A program made the translations under genes and the position numbers. From assembly GCA_030765045.1 (NCBI GenBank), contig CM060963.1, forward strand, positions 94,780,176-94,844,175: DNA of 64,000 nucleotides, read 5' to 3'. Within the stretch, counting starts at the first letter, position 1. Every line of letters starts with the position of its first letter. The DNA comes from Tenodera sinensis (Eukaryota > Arthropoda > Insecta > Mantodea > Mantidae). Shown in pieces: positions 1 to 11,702 of this stretch. The notes beneath the pieces are model-generated. The model did not search any database and had not been told where the DNA came from. It was given only the letters and a program-made list of their open reading frames with translations.

Positions 1-156
1 ACACACTCACGTACATACACACATAGATCTTTTACTAAAAACCCTTTTTTTTTATTCAGGGGGCCCCAAAGCGTATATTTCCGGTGAAATCTGAACTTCG
101 AACTTTTGCGTCGAATAGAATACTTCTTCTATTTAATATACGTAGCAGAGAAAGTA
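1..156 (-). repeat. Family A dispersed repeat, terminal fragment cut by window start
   Basis: This is the first end of family A, read on the minus strand. It shares with the copies at 1440-1572, 10640-10800 and 39590-39762 an A/C dinucleotide patch, a T-run, a TGAAATCT...TCGAATA block and the terminal motif whose complement reads ACTTTCTCT. The rest lies outside the window. No coding potential is seen. Confidence 0.7.
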
Positions 157-769
157 AGAATATTTGTTTGTCTCTGTGCGTTAAGCCGCTGTGATTTGGA
201 GGTTCAGTGTTGTAAATGTGTTATGGTCATGTGAGGTAAAAGATTCACAGTAAAATAACCGCAGAAGCAACACAAACGTGAAATCTTGCACAACTGTTGT
301 TAAACGTAAACGCAAGACGTTTACAGGAAAGTTTGCAAACAAAGTTTCATGCTCACGCTTACGCATTTCAGAACAGTACAAGGTCGCGATGTGAGACTTC
401 CCGCCATCTCTTGGATTCTTCCTGCATACGTGCCGCGTCTGCCAAAAGGACTGTTAGAGCGCGTTGAGGTTGGGAGTCCATTTCCCCATGTCACCCGTCT
501 GTCTTCTTCCTCAACATTATCAACAAAGGTTTCTGCAGTGAGGCACGAGGATGATGTCTCTCTTCAGGGGAAGTTTTCATCTTTAGCAATAGAAACGTCA
601 TGAAAGCATATTTTAGATAAATCGCCAAATGTTTCTCAACCAATTCATACATTTCTAGCAACGTATATTTTGTATAAAATAAATGGGCCATTCCCTATAT
701 AGCTATATTTTTTTTTCTTTCATAACATTCCCACACCTGTACACCCATCCAATCCCTATCAGCTCCTAT
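157..769. other. Unassigned AT-rich stretch
   Basis: No gene, RNA or recognised mobile element is visible. Short frames on both strands (up to 84 codons) overlap one another and show no motif. Positions about 380-580 are somewhat richer in GC than their surroundings, without a recognisable product. Confidence 0.4.
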
Positions 770-1572
770 GCCACAGATTCTTGCACTCACATGACTTTCT
801 CAACTCTTATACTATTCTTACAAACTCCTATTCCTTTTCTTTATGTTAGTCGAAATAAACATTTGCAGAAATTATCCTATTGCTAATTTTCTTGTAGGTG
901 CAACTAGAAGTGGAATACATTAGCTTAGAACGACAGTCGAATCTTTTAAGGTTGGTCGTTATATGAAGGCTTTGAAATTCTGTTCTTTTTGCACTGCCAA
1001 GAGATAAAAGAGTAACGACTTACTATTTGAGAAAACGTTTAAGTATTTTAAAACTCACTCAAATAACAAGGAATATCTCTGAAATGTTTCACTCCACTAA
1101 ACAATGCATTTGGACATTAATTGTGCGTTTTACCAGTTATGCAAAAGTCATGAAAAGCAAACAGAACTACATGGGCTATAGTCAGAAAATCAAAATATAC
1201 ATTTTATTTGCCTTAAAAACATCTTAAACATATAGCATTTTAATCAAAAGCGCTAGAGTCATTTTTGATAAAATCAAAATTTCCGAAAGATTTCCCAAAT
1301 GAAGAGTAGTTTAGAGTAGAGTAATTTTCTTCAAAAGCATTTGTTGCATTTTTGAAAGGTATTAAACTTAAGTATCAACTTTTGTTCTTTAAGCTATTTT
1401 TCGTTGTTAAGTTATGCTTTTCAGACAGGCACACCCACAACGACCTTTCTCTAAAAATGCGTTTTTTTTTTATTCAGAAGGCCACAGAACATATTTTGGT
1501 GAAATCTCTGTGTCGAATTTTTGGGTTGAATAACACTACTTCCCCTATTTACTATACGTGGTAGATAAAATA
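770..1572 (-). repeat. Family A dispersed repeat, nearly full length
   Basis: This minus-strand copy runs from the GTGCAA/ATGAC end (about 785-800) through the conserved middle (AAACATTTGCAGAAATTATC, the block around 1050-1230) to the TCGAATA...TACGTGGTAGA end near 1560. The same order of blocks recurs on the plus strand at 18510-19350 and 19806-20692. It is non-coding, and the short frames inside are incidental. Confidence 0.75.
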
Positions 1573-3112
1573 AAAAAATAATGAGCAATCGTATAACAAG
1601 CGTGTTGTCTGTGCCAGAAAAAGTAAATATTTATGAAATGAATAATATTATGGCCTAGAAATAGCTTCTCTTAAATTATTCAAATGCTCACTCTTACAGG
1701 TTAGGTTTGGGTGAGAATAGAATTACGTATAGCGTTAAAATTCTCATACTATTCTTCATGTTTCTTCAGAAGTGAAGTTGGAAACCAAGTCTAATGTTAT
1801 TTCCTCATCAACTAGGTAGATACAATGTTTGGTGAATTGTATGAGACAGCCCAAGAACCGCATGCAATTGGAGAAAAAGTATTGTTCATAGTTATGTATT
1901 TCTCATTAATTTAAATAACTACTTTGGTTCGCAATTATTTGGGTAAAATGAAAACAATAACAGTAACCAATTATAAATAATTTTGAGTTAATGTTGTAAC
2001 TAGCACATGGGGATTTAGGTTGGCTAGAGTTCTAGTGTAAGTGACAGCCTTGTAAAGGAAGGCTTCCTCCTAGGTCTGGTGTGAAGAGAAGCTTCTAATA
2101 GCTTAGGGACCCGTTGGTGACCGGAAGTAGGGCGGAATCAAGAGATATGAAAATATGTTATATTTGAATTGATCTCTTCATTTTGATACATTCGTTGTCT
2201 TTTCCGGTACACCTTTAGTCATGCAGGCTTACTGATACTGCTGATTAATAAATAACATTCAATTATCTCCTCTGCCTTTTACGTTAGAGGAATTTGTAGT
2301 TGCAAGTTTTACCCGTCATATTTAAATTTACTATCACGCGAAAACTGCGTACTCATACCCCTAACATCCTGTATTGTAATCATGAAGAGATTACGGTGCA
2401 AGCGTTTTGTGCACAATATCTATAGTCCTCTGACAAATGAGTGCAAACTGTAGTCAGTGTAGTCAGTGAGTAAGCCAGAGCTTAAATCTAAGTAGGGCAC
2501 TGCGTTGTCTAATAGAGTAGATGTAGAATTACAGTGTCATAGCTATAACAGTTTTAAATCTTTAAGAAAATCAGCTTTGTCTTCTGACTTTTATAATGGG
2601 TTTCTTCTTAATGTCCAATAAGTGCTGAGCATTTTTGGACTTCTTAAAAGACAGACAGAATTATGTTCATATACTGCATATCCCATGGCCGTGTCACTGT
2701 AGAGTTACTCACGAAGTGTCTTGGGTATTCTCCATATCCTAAAGTGGGATATCTACCATAATTTGCTACAACTATGTAACAATAACCTATTCTAAGTTTG
2801 ACGTTTGATTGACTGGTGTAATTTGAATCTTAAAAAGTGAGTTAAACAATGAACAGGTATCCTTGAGTAAGAAGAAATATAGCGGGATTGATTATAATAT
2901 AGGGGTAGCGGACAATTTTAAATTCATTAGCGCTGAATCATATTTGAAGTTAGTGTGACTGTTATGCCTCTGTTTTAATCCCCACACATTGTCATTTGAG
3001 TTGCCATGGACAGGAGTGCTTTTCCAGTAAAGGCTTATTATAAAAACAGTATACTTATGAAGCTGCACGACGAGCATTTCGGCGTTATTTTCAACTTGGG
3101 CGTCATGATCCT
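1573..3112. other. AT-rich non-coding stretch
   Basis: No supported gene. A slightly GC-richer patch at about 2020-2130 (repeated CTTCC and GAAG blocks) may be an old repeat. It shares a short CTTCTCTTCACACC-type block, in the other orientation, with the SINE-like piece near 40795. Confidence 0.4.
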
Positions 3113-3596
3113 TGAAGGAGTCTCTTCCGGCAGGTATCTCGCGTCACCAGTATGAAGGGAGTCTTCTGCTCGTCGTCACTTTGAAGGGTCGGTATGATGA
3201 ATTCTTTTCTCGAATAAAAGATCCGGCTAACTCTTTCGATGAACTGCGATGACTCTTTCTCTCCTATCTCGGTCGTGGTACGGGTATGAAGTATGTTCAC
3301 AATTTACAGCTGATAATTTTCCTTGAGACGCGACCCCCGTGAAAATTATATGTTACGTCGATGTATTAACTTTTAGTCTTTCTAATGAGATAGTCTTCTT
3401 TGCTCTGGAGGCCACCATTAAAATAATATTAGTGTATTTATTATCACAATTTTATTCGTTAATATCTATAACATTTACAATGAAGACAAAAGATAATCGC
3501 ACTAGGCCAACTGCAAACGATATAATGCAAACAATCAAACAATGGGAAACAAAACACTCCAACACAACACCTACCATAACTAATAATACTGCATCA
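3113..3596 (-). repeat. 3' LTR of the gag-only element
   Basis: This repeat is 484 bp long and near-identical to 5550-6033. On the plus strand it begins TGAAGGAGTC and ends ACTGCATCA. By eye it differs from its partner only near 3150-3172 (one base plus a two-base change). Confidence 0.92.
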
Positions 3597-3710
3597 AATG
3601 CCCCTCATCACAGTATATGCAACTAATTCTATTTTGGGAAAATTGTTTTCAGCCATACAATGTTGCATGTACTGTGATGATCTCCCCACAACAATGTAAT
3701 TGTACAACAA

Positions 3711-3802
3711 TATAACAACTGTGTTGAAAAACATGTCATCGTTGAATACAAAAATATATAACAACTGTGTTGAAAAACATGTCATCGTTGAATACAAAAA
3801 TA
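3711..3802. repeat. 46-bp tandem duplication at the end of the gag ORF
   Basis: The unit starting TATAACAACTGTGTTG occurs at 3711 and again at 3757 with no visible mismatch. It overlaps the gag stop region (the ORF ends at 3782), so the last codons of gag lie inside the second unit. Confidence 0.85.
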
Positions 3803-5407
3803 TTTTCTCTTGACAATGTTTCGATTTTTTTTTTTGGCAACTTTCAGGGGTTCTATGCCCCTCCCCACTAAAATTTGTTTTATGATTTTTCTTATGTGCG
3901 GTGGATAATGGCGAATAAGTGCTTCAATAACCTCCTGTTCACTCAACTGAGGTTGGAGTAGTTTCGATTTGTTCGCCAGTTTCAAAAAATACTCCATCAT
4001 TGAAATACCACGTTTACTGTCATAATGTCCGGTAGCCAGTTCGACTTTAATCTGGTTTTGACGTCCCGGTCCCCAAAATCTATTTATAAAAAGGTTTCGA
4101 AACATACTATATGTTTCGTGAGACGCCAAAGTTAGTCTTAACCATTCCAATGCGTTTTTCTTAAGACAGCGTTTAACCACCATCATTCGTATCTCGTTCG
4201 GAATTCGTTTGATCCTAAAATAATCCTCCAGTTCTTTTATGAAAATTTTTGGATTGTCACCGGCTTCTTCGTCAAATGACGGAGGGGTTAGGTCATGGAA
4301 CAAGTGACTAGCGTGACAATTATGGTTTTGACTAGGGAAGTGCATTGGCATAGCTAAATCATTCTCCTGAAAGTCCGCCATTTTACTGTTATTGTCAAGT
4401 GCATCAGTATTGGTCATATTTTTGCATTCACTCACAAATTGATCATGATTGTCGTTAACTCTATCAGCCTGTAGAGCAATCACAACTTGGGAAAGCCTTC
4501 CTGTAAATTCTTTTTCCTTTGTAACCGTTTCATTTATTCTATTTACATTTACATTGGCTTCCTCCTTTACTTTATTCAATTCTTCTCGCTGTGACTGCAT
4601 CTCAGCGCTTATACCCTTTACAACATTTTCTAAACTATCAATTTTTACATCAATGTCATTTTGTTTTGACCTAATTCCATCTTGATACATTTTACAACTC
4701 TGTTCTACCACGACTATCTCTGTTCTCAATTCATCTCCTACCTTTGTAATTTTTGCATTCTGTTCTGCCAGTTTTTCATCAAATTCTTTACTTAATTCAG
4801 CTTTCATTTCTACCACTGTCTTCTCCTGTCCTAACTTAACTTCATTTATCAATTCTCCTAGCCTAGCTATTTCTACTGTGTTTGATTCCTGTCCTAATTT
4901 TATCACGCTTACTAACTCACCTAATTTAGCTATATCATTGTTACTTGATTCAATTCCTTCTGTACATTCCTTCTTACATAATTCAATTTCTTGTGACAAT
5001 TTATTTATATTTCTGGCATTATCCTCCTTCAAATCTGCTACATTTCTAACACTATCCTCTCTTAGTTTTGCTACATCTGCTTTTAGTTCTGTTACATTTC
5101 TAACACTATCCTCTCTTAGTTTTGCTACATCTGCTTTTAGTTCTGTTACATTTCTAACACTATCCTCTCTTAGTTTTGCTACATCTGCTTTTAGTTCTGT
5201 TACATTTCTAACAAAATCTGCTTTTATATCTGCTGTATTTTTGTTCATCGCTTCCAATATTTCTTTCAATCCTATTTCAGATTCCTTACATACTACATTC
5301 TTTCTACCTTCTACTGATAACTTATCACTCACTTCCCTCTCTACACTATCATTATCTTTCTCAACTTTTTCCAGCTTCTGTACAATTTTCTTATTGCGTA
5401 GTATCAT
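3782..5407 (-). CDS. gag: Retrotransposon gag-like protein with long coiled coil
   Basis: This 541-residue frame starts at an ATG 142 bp inside the 5' LTR. Residues 1 to about 360 are charged and heptad-like, including three tandem 18-residue units (SVRNVTELKADVAKLRED type, near 5040-5210), so this half should form a coiled coil. Residues about 370-520 look like a retrotransposon gag capsid domain: the run around FIKELEDYF, a WL core, FINRFWGPGRQ and the HYPPHIRKII end match the pattern I know from insect LTR-element gags. No CCHC zinc knuckle is visible. The tail is short and basic and ends in a local tandem duplication, so the original C-terminus may be lost. The role would be particle assembly and RNA packaging. 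Gag is well supported; its activity is unknown. Confidence 0.75.
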   Translation of the reverse strand: MILRNKKIVQKLEKVEKDNDSVEREVSDKLSVEGRKNVVCKESEIGLKEILEAMNKNTADIKADFVRNVTELKADVAKLREDSVRNVTELKADVAKLREDSVRNVTELKADVAKLREDSVRNVADLKEDNARNINKLSQEIELCKKECTEGIESSNNDIAKLGELVSVIKLGQESNTVEIARLGELINEVKLGQEKTVVEMKAELSKEFDEKLAEQNAKITKVGDELRTEIVVVEQSCKMYQDGIRSKQNDIDVKIDSLENVVKGISAEMQSQREELNKVKEEANVNVNRINETVTKEKEFTGRLSQVVIALQADRVNDNHDQFVSECKNMTNTDALDNNSKMADFQENDLAMPMHFPSQNHNCHASHLFHDLTPPSFDEEAGDNPKIFIKELEDYFRIKRIPNEIRMMVVKRCLKKNALEWLRLTLASHETYSMFRNLFINRFWGPGRQNQIKVELATGHYDSKRGISMMEYFLKLANKSKLLQPQLSEQEVIEALIRHYPPHIRKIIKQILVGRGIEPLKVAKKKNRNIVKRKYFCIQR

Positions 5408-5529
5408 AAATTAGTACTAGTCTTACTTGAATTCTGGAGCACAAGAAAAAGGATACTCCGTCAAAATGTCTTCTTTTCACTCTTTGTCCAGGTACATATT
5501 TTTACTCTATACGCCTGTATTCGAGCCGT

Positions 5530-5546
5530 CGCACGTCTGGGCGCCA
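5530..5546 (-). other. Primer-binding-site-like sequence
   Basis: Read on the minus strand, TGGCGCCCAGACG starts three bases after the 5' LTR ends. TGG complementary to a tRNA CCA end is expected at this place. The first eight bases equal the start of tRNA-Lys-type primer sites, but I cannot name the tRNA beyond that. Confidence 0.65.
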
Positions 5547-5549
5547 GTA

Positions 5550-6033
5550 TGAAGGAGTCTCTTCCGGCAGGTATCTCCCGTCACCAGTATGAAGGGAAAC
5601 TTCTGCTCGTCGTCACTTTGAAGGGTCGGTATGATGAATTCTTTTCTCGAATAAAAGATCCGGCTAACTCTTTCGATGAACTGCGATGACTCTTTCTCTC
5701 CTATCTCGGTCGTGGTACGGGTATGAAGTATGTTCACAATTTACAGCTGATAATTTTCCTTGAGACGCGACCCCCGTGAAAATTATATGTTACGTCGATG
5801 TATTAACTTTTAGTCTTTCTAATGAGATAGTCTTCTTTGCTCTGGAGGCCACCATTAAAATAATATTAGTGTATTTATTATCACAATTTTATTCGTTAAT
5901 ATCTATAACATTTACAATGAAGACAAAAGATAATCGCACTAGGCCAACTGCAAACGATATAATGCAAACAATCAAACAATGGGAAACAAAACACTCCAAC
6001 ACAACACCTACCATAACTAATAATACTGCATCA
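5550..6033 (-). repeat. 5' LTR of the gag-only element
   Basis: This 484-bp LTR is the partner of 3113-3596. In element orientation it starts TGATGCAGTATT and ends CCTTCA. The outer flank begins with the TCCT duplication. A 95-codon frame in both LTRs is only a consequence of their identity. Confidence 0.92.
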
Positions 6034-8749
6034 TCCTGTTCCTTCAGTGCACGCTGTGAAATGTTTTAATCAACAGATTCTGCCTTGAACAAGAAGAATC
6101 CAGGACCACGAACTGTTCTAAAGCCAGAAGAATGACAACAGCGTCACCTGGTCTTTTAGTGTGCGATTATTTCCTATGATTTCCTTTTTAAAAGCTACAG
6201 TATATGCATTCTAGCTTTTAAAATTGTATATTGATGTACTAAGGACTGGCAGGATTGCATCAGTCAGCATTTCAAACTTGCAGAGAAGCAGAGAAGGAAG
6301 TCATTTACAGGAAATAATTTCTATTGCTAAACAATAACAAAAGTCAATAATAAGTGGCGAAGTTTTAACTTCCTGAGGATCTTGTTTAGATGTACATAAA
6401 TCTCAGCTCAGGTTACATTACAGCCATATTAAAATTGCCTGTTCCCGCGACCATTCTGTATTATACGTAAATAAGGTGTGTATGGTCTACTCCACTATGA
6501 ATTTAACTTTGTGAAGGTGAAGCTGGTAGATGCGTTGCTTTTCTGTGCGTAACATATGCTATACCTATTTCAATAACTTGGAAGGGGGAGTGGATGATCA
6601 TATCATAGGTAACGCCAAGAGTGATTTACAAATCATCGATAAATTTGCGATCTACGAAGTAAGGAGAAAATTTATTTAGAGGTTTAGGAATACTAGACTA
6701 GCATTTTATAAAATATTTTTCGAAGTGATCTTAAAAAATTTATTCAGACATCATGATTATTAAAGTGAAGTTGCTCAATACCTACAATGTAAATGATATT
6801 GTTTGAATAGATATCAGAATAATGTGCTCGCACTTCCTTTATTTAGTCAGCGTTATTTGATTATTCAGCACAATGTGTTCCATTTATATTTTTGAATTTA
6901 TATTTTTGAATTATTGGTGCTATTTAACGATAAGCATATAATTTCCTTTTAACTTTGTTAATTTGTTGTGGGCTTATACGAAGCGGATCAATTTCTGGGT
7001 TTTAATTTAAACTTTCGACCAACAGTTAACACCTAACTTCCCTGCCCTGTATCTACCAAGATCTCTTCAAAAATAATTATTAGTCTTCTGAACTTTTAGT
7101 CTGAAATCTCGATTTCGAAGTGTCCCAATGAACTGTGTTTTTGCTTCTTGAGCCTGCAAGATTCTGTTGTTTACTTCCATTTCAGAACTATTGAACTATT
7201 TATAATTTATCCTAAATTGTTCTACTAATTTCAGCACGATTCTGCTCTCCCTATCACTAAATATTTAGTTTCCTCAAAGTTAATTTTCATCCTCAGTTAT
7301 TATATGTATTCAGTAATCTTCTCATAAAACATTTTGCGCCATCAGAGTCTTGAGCTATTATCACTTGTCATTTATGAGGTGATGACCTTAAAAATGTAGC
7401 GGTTTTGAAAGCCTCGGCGTAGCTGCAGTCGTCTGGCTATATGACTCATTTCTATTATTTCTCCAAAGGGTCGCAGTGATAAATGGATGTGAAATTTATA
7501 AAAAAATCCTGTCGTGAATCACTCGTAACGAGTTCTATTTCTTCTAAATAATCTTACACACTCGAAAATTAAGACACAATATCACAATTTTTTTCTGTAT
7601 AGTATTTTTATCCGTCGTTTTAAATAATTAAAGTTATTATTATTCTTAGTAATCATTCAAATCGTTGATACTTTTAACAGACTGCCGATTCCAGTATTTT
7701 CGACGAAAACTAAGTTCATGAAACTCACAAATGTTTTGTTGATATAACATGTGAGGCACGAGTTATCCATGCTTCCGTTTCGCATGTAACTTTTAGCTGC
7801 TTGAAAGCGACCATCACAGTTCAGGATAACATCATAATTCACCTAGAATCTCGGATCACTATAATGCTTACATCTAGCGAATGTCACGGATATATATATA
7901 TATATATAGCCCAAGACAATAATAAATTGATCTTCAGAAGGTCGTAGGAATAAGTATGCCTTCGATTTATTTGAAGAAAGAATATTAAGAAGAGCAATGT
8001 AGGGAACTAGATAATATGTCGGACGACAGTGCACAGTGCAGAGTGGGATTTCACTGAACAAAATGTGAAGAGCTTATTATGCAACTTAGAATCGGCTGTA
8101 ACATTAGTTTCCCCCCCACCCCTTATTTTACTCATTACTTTTCACATAAATAAAATAAGTGTAATTTAAAGAAGCCAACTCATAAAGTCGTGTTGAAAAA
8201 AGCCTTGGAGCTTTCTTAACAGAGAAAATCTGTTATGGACTTGACACAAAGGTTTTCATAGGTTTAGTATGCAGATATATATCAGTATCTGATTTTCACC
8301 AAGAGAGGAACATCATGGAAGACAGCATAGACTCTTCTCGGTATTGAATCCAATATACTTCGTAAACATTTCAGTCTCTACGGAACAGTAGCCTTAGCTA
8401 CGTATTTCGTAAATAATGTAATAACACAAGTCTAAAAGTCACGCTCTTCCATTCAGCTCTTGGATATCGTACTAAAAAATGCAACAGCGCAGAATACCAA
8501 ACGAATAGCCTACAGGCAGTATCAAAATCATGTAAACATTTCTGTTTACCATTATTGATTTTAACATGTGGCATGGTGGGGGATAGCGAGTTTGGGCTTC
8601 CTCACTGGGCGCAGAAAACAACGCTGTCCCCAGATACGAGTTCCGTTTCTCGCACACTTGGCTTGATGCTTTGTATGTGACATCAGTTCTTTTTGGAGAT
8701 GTGCTAGCAAACAGCAGTCCATGATTCAACATTTTTAACAAAATGTTTA
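6034..8749. other. Long AT-rich non-coding stretch
   Basis: No gene or recognised element was found. Minor items are a short (TA)n run near 7890-7907 and a C-run near 8110. The frames at 7657-8061 and 8472-8774 have no recognisable motif. Confidence 0.5.
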
Positions 8750-8895
8750 TATATTTACTTTCTCTACTACACATAGTAAGTAGGGGAATGATTGTATTCC
8801 ATTCAAAAATTCGGTGTCAAGATTATGTGTTTAAGGCTCCCTGAAAAAGAAACCACAAAAATATATTTTTAGAAAAGATTTATGTGTGGTGTGCG

Positions 8896-9042
8896 ATGGT
8901 GGTGGTTGTGGTTGTGGTGGTGGTTGTGGTGGTGGTGGTTGTGGTTGTGGTGGTGGTGGTGGTGGTGGTGGTGGTGGTGGTGGTGGTGGTGATGGTTGCA
9001 GCGGTGGCGACGGCGGCGGCGGCGGCGGTGGTGGTAGTGGTG

Positions 9043-9077
<35 letters not shown>

Positions 9078-9082
9078 CGCGC
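8896..9082. repeat. Compound microsatellite (GGT/GTT/GGC)n-(GT)n-(GC)n
   Basis: Nearly 190 bp of G-rich trinucleotide repeats pass into alternating GT and then GC. The poly-valine, poly-glycine, poly-histidine and poly-proline frames across it are artefacts. The alternating purine-pyrimidine end (9043-9082) is the kind of sequence that can adopt Z-DNA, and the G-rich strand could form structures. Confidence 0.95.
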
Positions 9083-9456
9083 CTGAGAACAGCATAACTC
9101 AAAAACGAAAAGTCGGTTAGAAACCAAAATCGATACTTTAAGTTTAATGCCCTTCCAGGATGCATCACGAAGATTTTAAAGAAAATTTTTCCTTCCTAGA
9201 CTACTTTTATATGGAACATTTTTTGAAATTATGATTTTCTCAAAACTGGCTCTAACGATTTTGTTTAAAATGCCCTATGTGTAAGATATTTTATGGCAAA
9301 TTAAATGTATATTTTGATTTTTCTGGCTAGAGTTGATGTATTCCTGTTTACTCTTGATGACATTTGCATAACTGGTAAACTGTAAGAAACAGACCAAATG
9401 TTATTAGGTATAAAAATAATGTTGACCTCATTAAAACACACAAGTTACTGTCAAAC

Positions 9457-9459
<3 letters not shown>

Positions 9460-9495
<36 letters not shown>
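9460..9495. repeat. Poly(T) tract
   Basis: A 36-base T run lies inside the family A copy, at a place where the sister copies have only a few T residues. This makes it a local expansion, not a tail. Confidence 0.9.
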
Positions 9496-9496
<1 letters not shown>

Positions 9497-9815
9497 TGTG
9501 GAGTGAACCATTTCGGAGATATTCCTTGTTATTTGTGTGAGTTTTGCAATATTTAAACTTTTCTCAAATGAAAGGTCGTTATTCACTTTTTCATTTCTTG
9601 ACCGCGCAAAGAGAACGAAATTTGGTGACTAGCTTTGAAGGGCTTGACAATCGCTCAAAGCCTATCGTATTCCCATATTCCTCTTGCACCTACAGGCAAA
9701 TATGCAACAAGATAATTTCTGCAAATGATTATCTCGACTAAGAAGATAGAGGAATAAGAGTTTGTAAGAATAGTTAGTACAAGAGTAGAGAAAGTTATGT
9801 GAGAGCAACACATCA

Positions 9816-10549
9816 GATTTTTTGAAATGTCATCTGTGAATGATATCGTGCATAAATAAGTTTGCAAACTTTTATCCAGATGAATTAAAAAATACCTGTT
9901 TGCCTGTACGTTTGAATTGATTTGAACCAAGAATTTTATTACTGGAACATATTATATTAGACTACACAATTATCCTTTATACATGACTGGTGGTTGCACT
10001 TTACATATGTTGTTCTCCCTGAAGTTTGTCAATATTTCTCCCACCCTTTCATGGATACTTCAGAAACTTGTGCCCTATTCTGTTGATATTCATTCTTTTT
10101 ATGAAGATATCCACTGATTTTTATATCATATTAATTTGTCTATTCCATTAAATATTTTAAATTTATTTCGCATTTCATATTTGTTTCCTCTTTTTCATTT
10201 TTAATGTCTCGAAATCTTTCTTCAAGGTTTAATTTCACTTGGCAGATTCTGTTTTTACCTCTATCAATACTATTTGCACATTTATTTGTGGGCGAAATTG
10301 TGAATTTGAAATTGCAAACTTAGAACATAATAATGAGATACAAAAGAACGGCCATGCATCACATAAAACTTATTGGAAAATTCAAACCAACAGCAACAAA
10401 TATTTCGGAAGCGGTTAATACTACGGCATTTTTCACGTGAATTGGCTATTACATATGGTACATCAATTACACCAAATTAATTCCAAATGAAAAGATCTTC
10501 TGAGGCTAATAGCAGACAACTTTGGATAAAAATTGATTTAAGCACACAA
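9816..10549. other. AT-rich non-coding stretch
   Basis: Nothing supported. The sequence is AT-rich and T-rich, with no recognisable element or coding frame. Confidence 0.45.
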
Positions 10550-10803
10550 ATCATTTAAATATATGGTATTTTAATTAAAATAGTTCAAAACTGTTTTTGA
10601 GGTTATAAAAATGAAAAGCGTTAAATGTAAAAGATAAAGACACACACGTACACATGCACAAACACACAGAAGTACCTTTTTCTGAAATTGTTTCTTTTGG
10701 GTTCAGTTGGCCCCAGAACATGTATTTTTCGTGAAATCACGATATCTAATTTTTGATTGGAATGCAACACTGCTCTATCTACCATAGATAAGCAGTACAA
10801 ATG
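10550..10803 (-). repeat. Family A dispersed repeat, half copy
   Basis: This minus-strand fragment holds the first-end half: the A/C-rich patch at 10640-10668, the GTGAAATCACGATATCTAATTTTTG block and the end near 10800. The other half is missing, so it is truncated or interrupted at about 10550. Confidence 0.6.
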
Positions 10804-11702
10804 AAACAATTAAATAAGCAATATAAAATACCGCTGAAAATTGACTGGTGCAAAATAATAATTATTATTAAGCCAAAGTAAACAAGTAATAGCTTGCTCT
10901 GAAGTAAAAATATGCATGGAAAGTAATCCATTATAGGAGTAAAAAAACAAATGTTAAATACGCTTTAATGCAATTAAAATGGGGAGCCTGTTAAAGCGTA
11001 AAATAGTCTGTAACGCGATGAAAGTCTTCAATTATTTAATTATAAAATTAATTAATTAATTATAAAAAAACTTCTCAATGGATGTACGGACTTGGATGCA
11101 ATACATTCAATATTATAGTATTGTGAAGGGAGCTACACAAGAATTATTTACTGCATGTTAAAGATAATATTTTATTAAAAATAGTTTAACTCAAAATATG
11201 TATCTTATTTCCACTATTATAATTATGAATTGCATTATAAATCTGTTGCTAGAACATGAATGAGGATAATTTTTATGTTCATTGTAATGATTATAACATA
11301 AAATATATTGGCCGCATGTTTTAAATTAATAACGTGTAATATTGGATTCAATTTTATAGTAATATTAATTAATGTTTATGCTTTCCGATGAATAATACTG
11401 AGATATTTCATGCCAATGTGTGTCACCTCCCACGTCTCAAATGTAAACTAAAACTCTATCACTACTTAGGTGTTCAAAATTCTAAATATACCTCTAAATA
11501 TGATTGATGGTGCACAAATAGTAAAATGAAGCTATAATTATATATAATATTTTTTACAATTATAAGCAGTTTATTTTATTTACTATAAAACACTTCTAGT
11601 GGATTTAGTAAGAAGTTGCACTAATCAGGAATGCCTTCGAACAAATGATGTGGGCGTTTTAATATGAGGTTGTTCATTCATCTATAGAGATAAACAACCC
11701 CT
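10804..11702. other. Very AT-rich non-coding stretch
   Basis: A strongly AT-rich stretch with short A/T repeats such as TTAATTAATTAATTA near 11045. No gene or element was recognised. Confidence 0.45.

Larger units (their letters stand above)
3113..6033 (-). mobile_element. Complete gag-only LTR retrotransposon (non-autonomous)
   Basis: Two 484-bp direct repeats (3113-3596 and 5550-6033) begin TG and end CA and flank a 1953-bp interior. The 4-bp sequence TCCT lies immediately outside both ends (3109-3112 and 6034-6037), which is a target-site duplication. The LTRs differ at about three positions by eye, so the insertion is young. Read on the minus strand, a primer-site-like TGGCGCCC follows the 5' LTR after three bases. 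The interior holds one long gag-like ORF and nothing resembling protease, reverse transcriptase, RNase H or integrase. A 4-bp duplication and this gag type point to the Ty3/Gypsy side. Mobilisation would need enzymes from a relative. Boundaries are firm; the family assignment is less so. Confidence 0.9.
8750..9815 (+). repeat. Family A dispersed repeat with expanded internal microsatellite
   Basis: The plus-strand copy starts near TTTACTTTCTCTACTAC (8754) and ends at GTAGAGAAAGTTATGTGAG...CACATCAGAT (about 9812). The middle matches the copies at 18510 and 19806 (CGGTTAGAAACCAAA, GATTTTGTTTAAAATG, TTTCGGAGATATTC). A compound GGT/GT/GC tract and a 36-bp T-run have grown inside it. Confidence 0.8.

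Noticed and set aside
4878..5414. 178-codon plus-strand Ser/Phe-rich frame
   Set aside because: It is a shadow of the gag coiled-coil repeats on the minus strand.
8831..9168. Poly-Pro, poly-His, poly-Val and poly-Gly frames
   Set aside because: They are products of the GGT/GT microsatellite with no other protein content.
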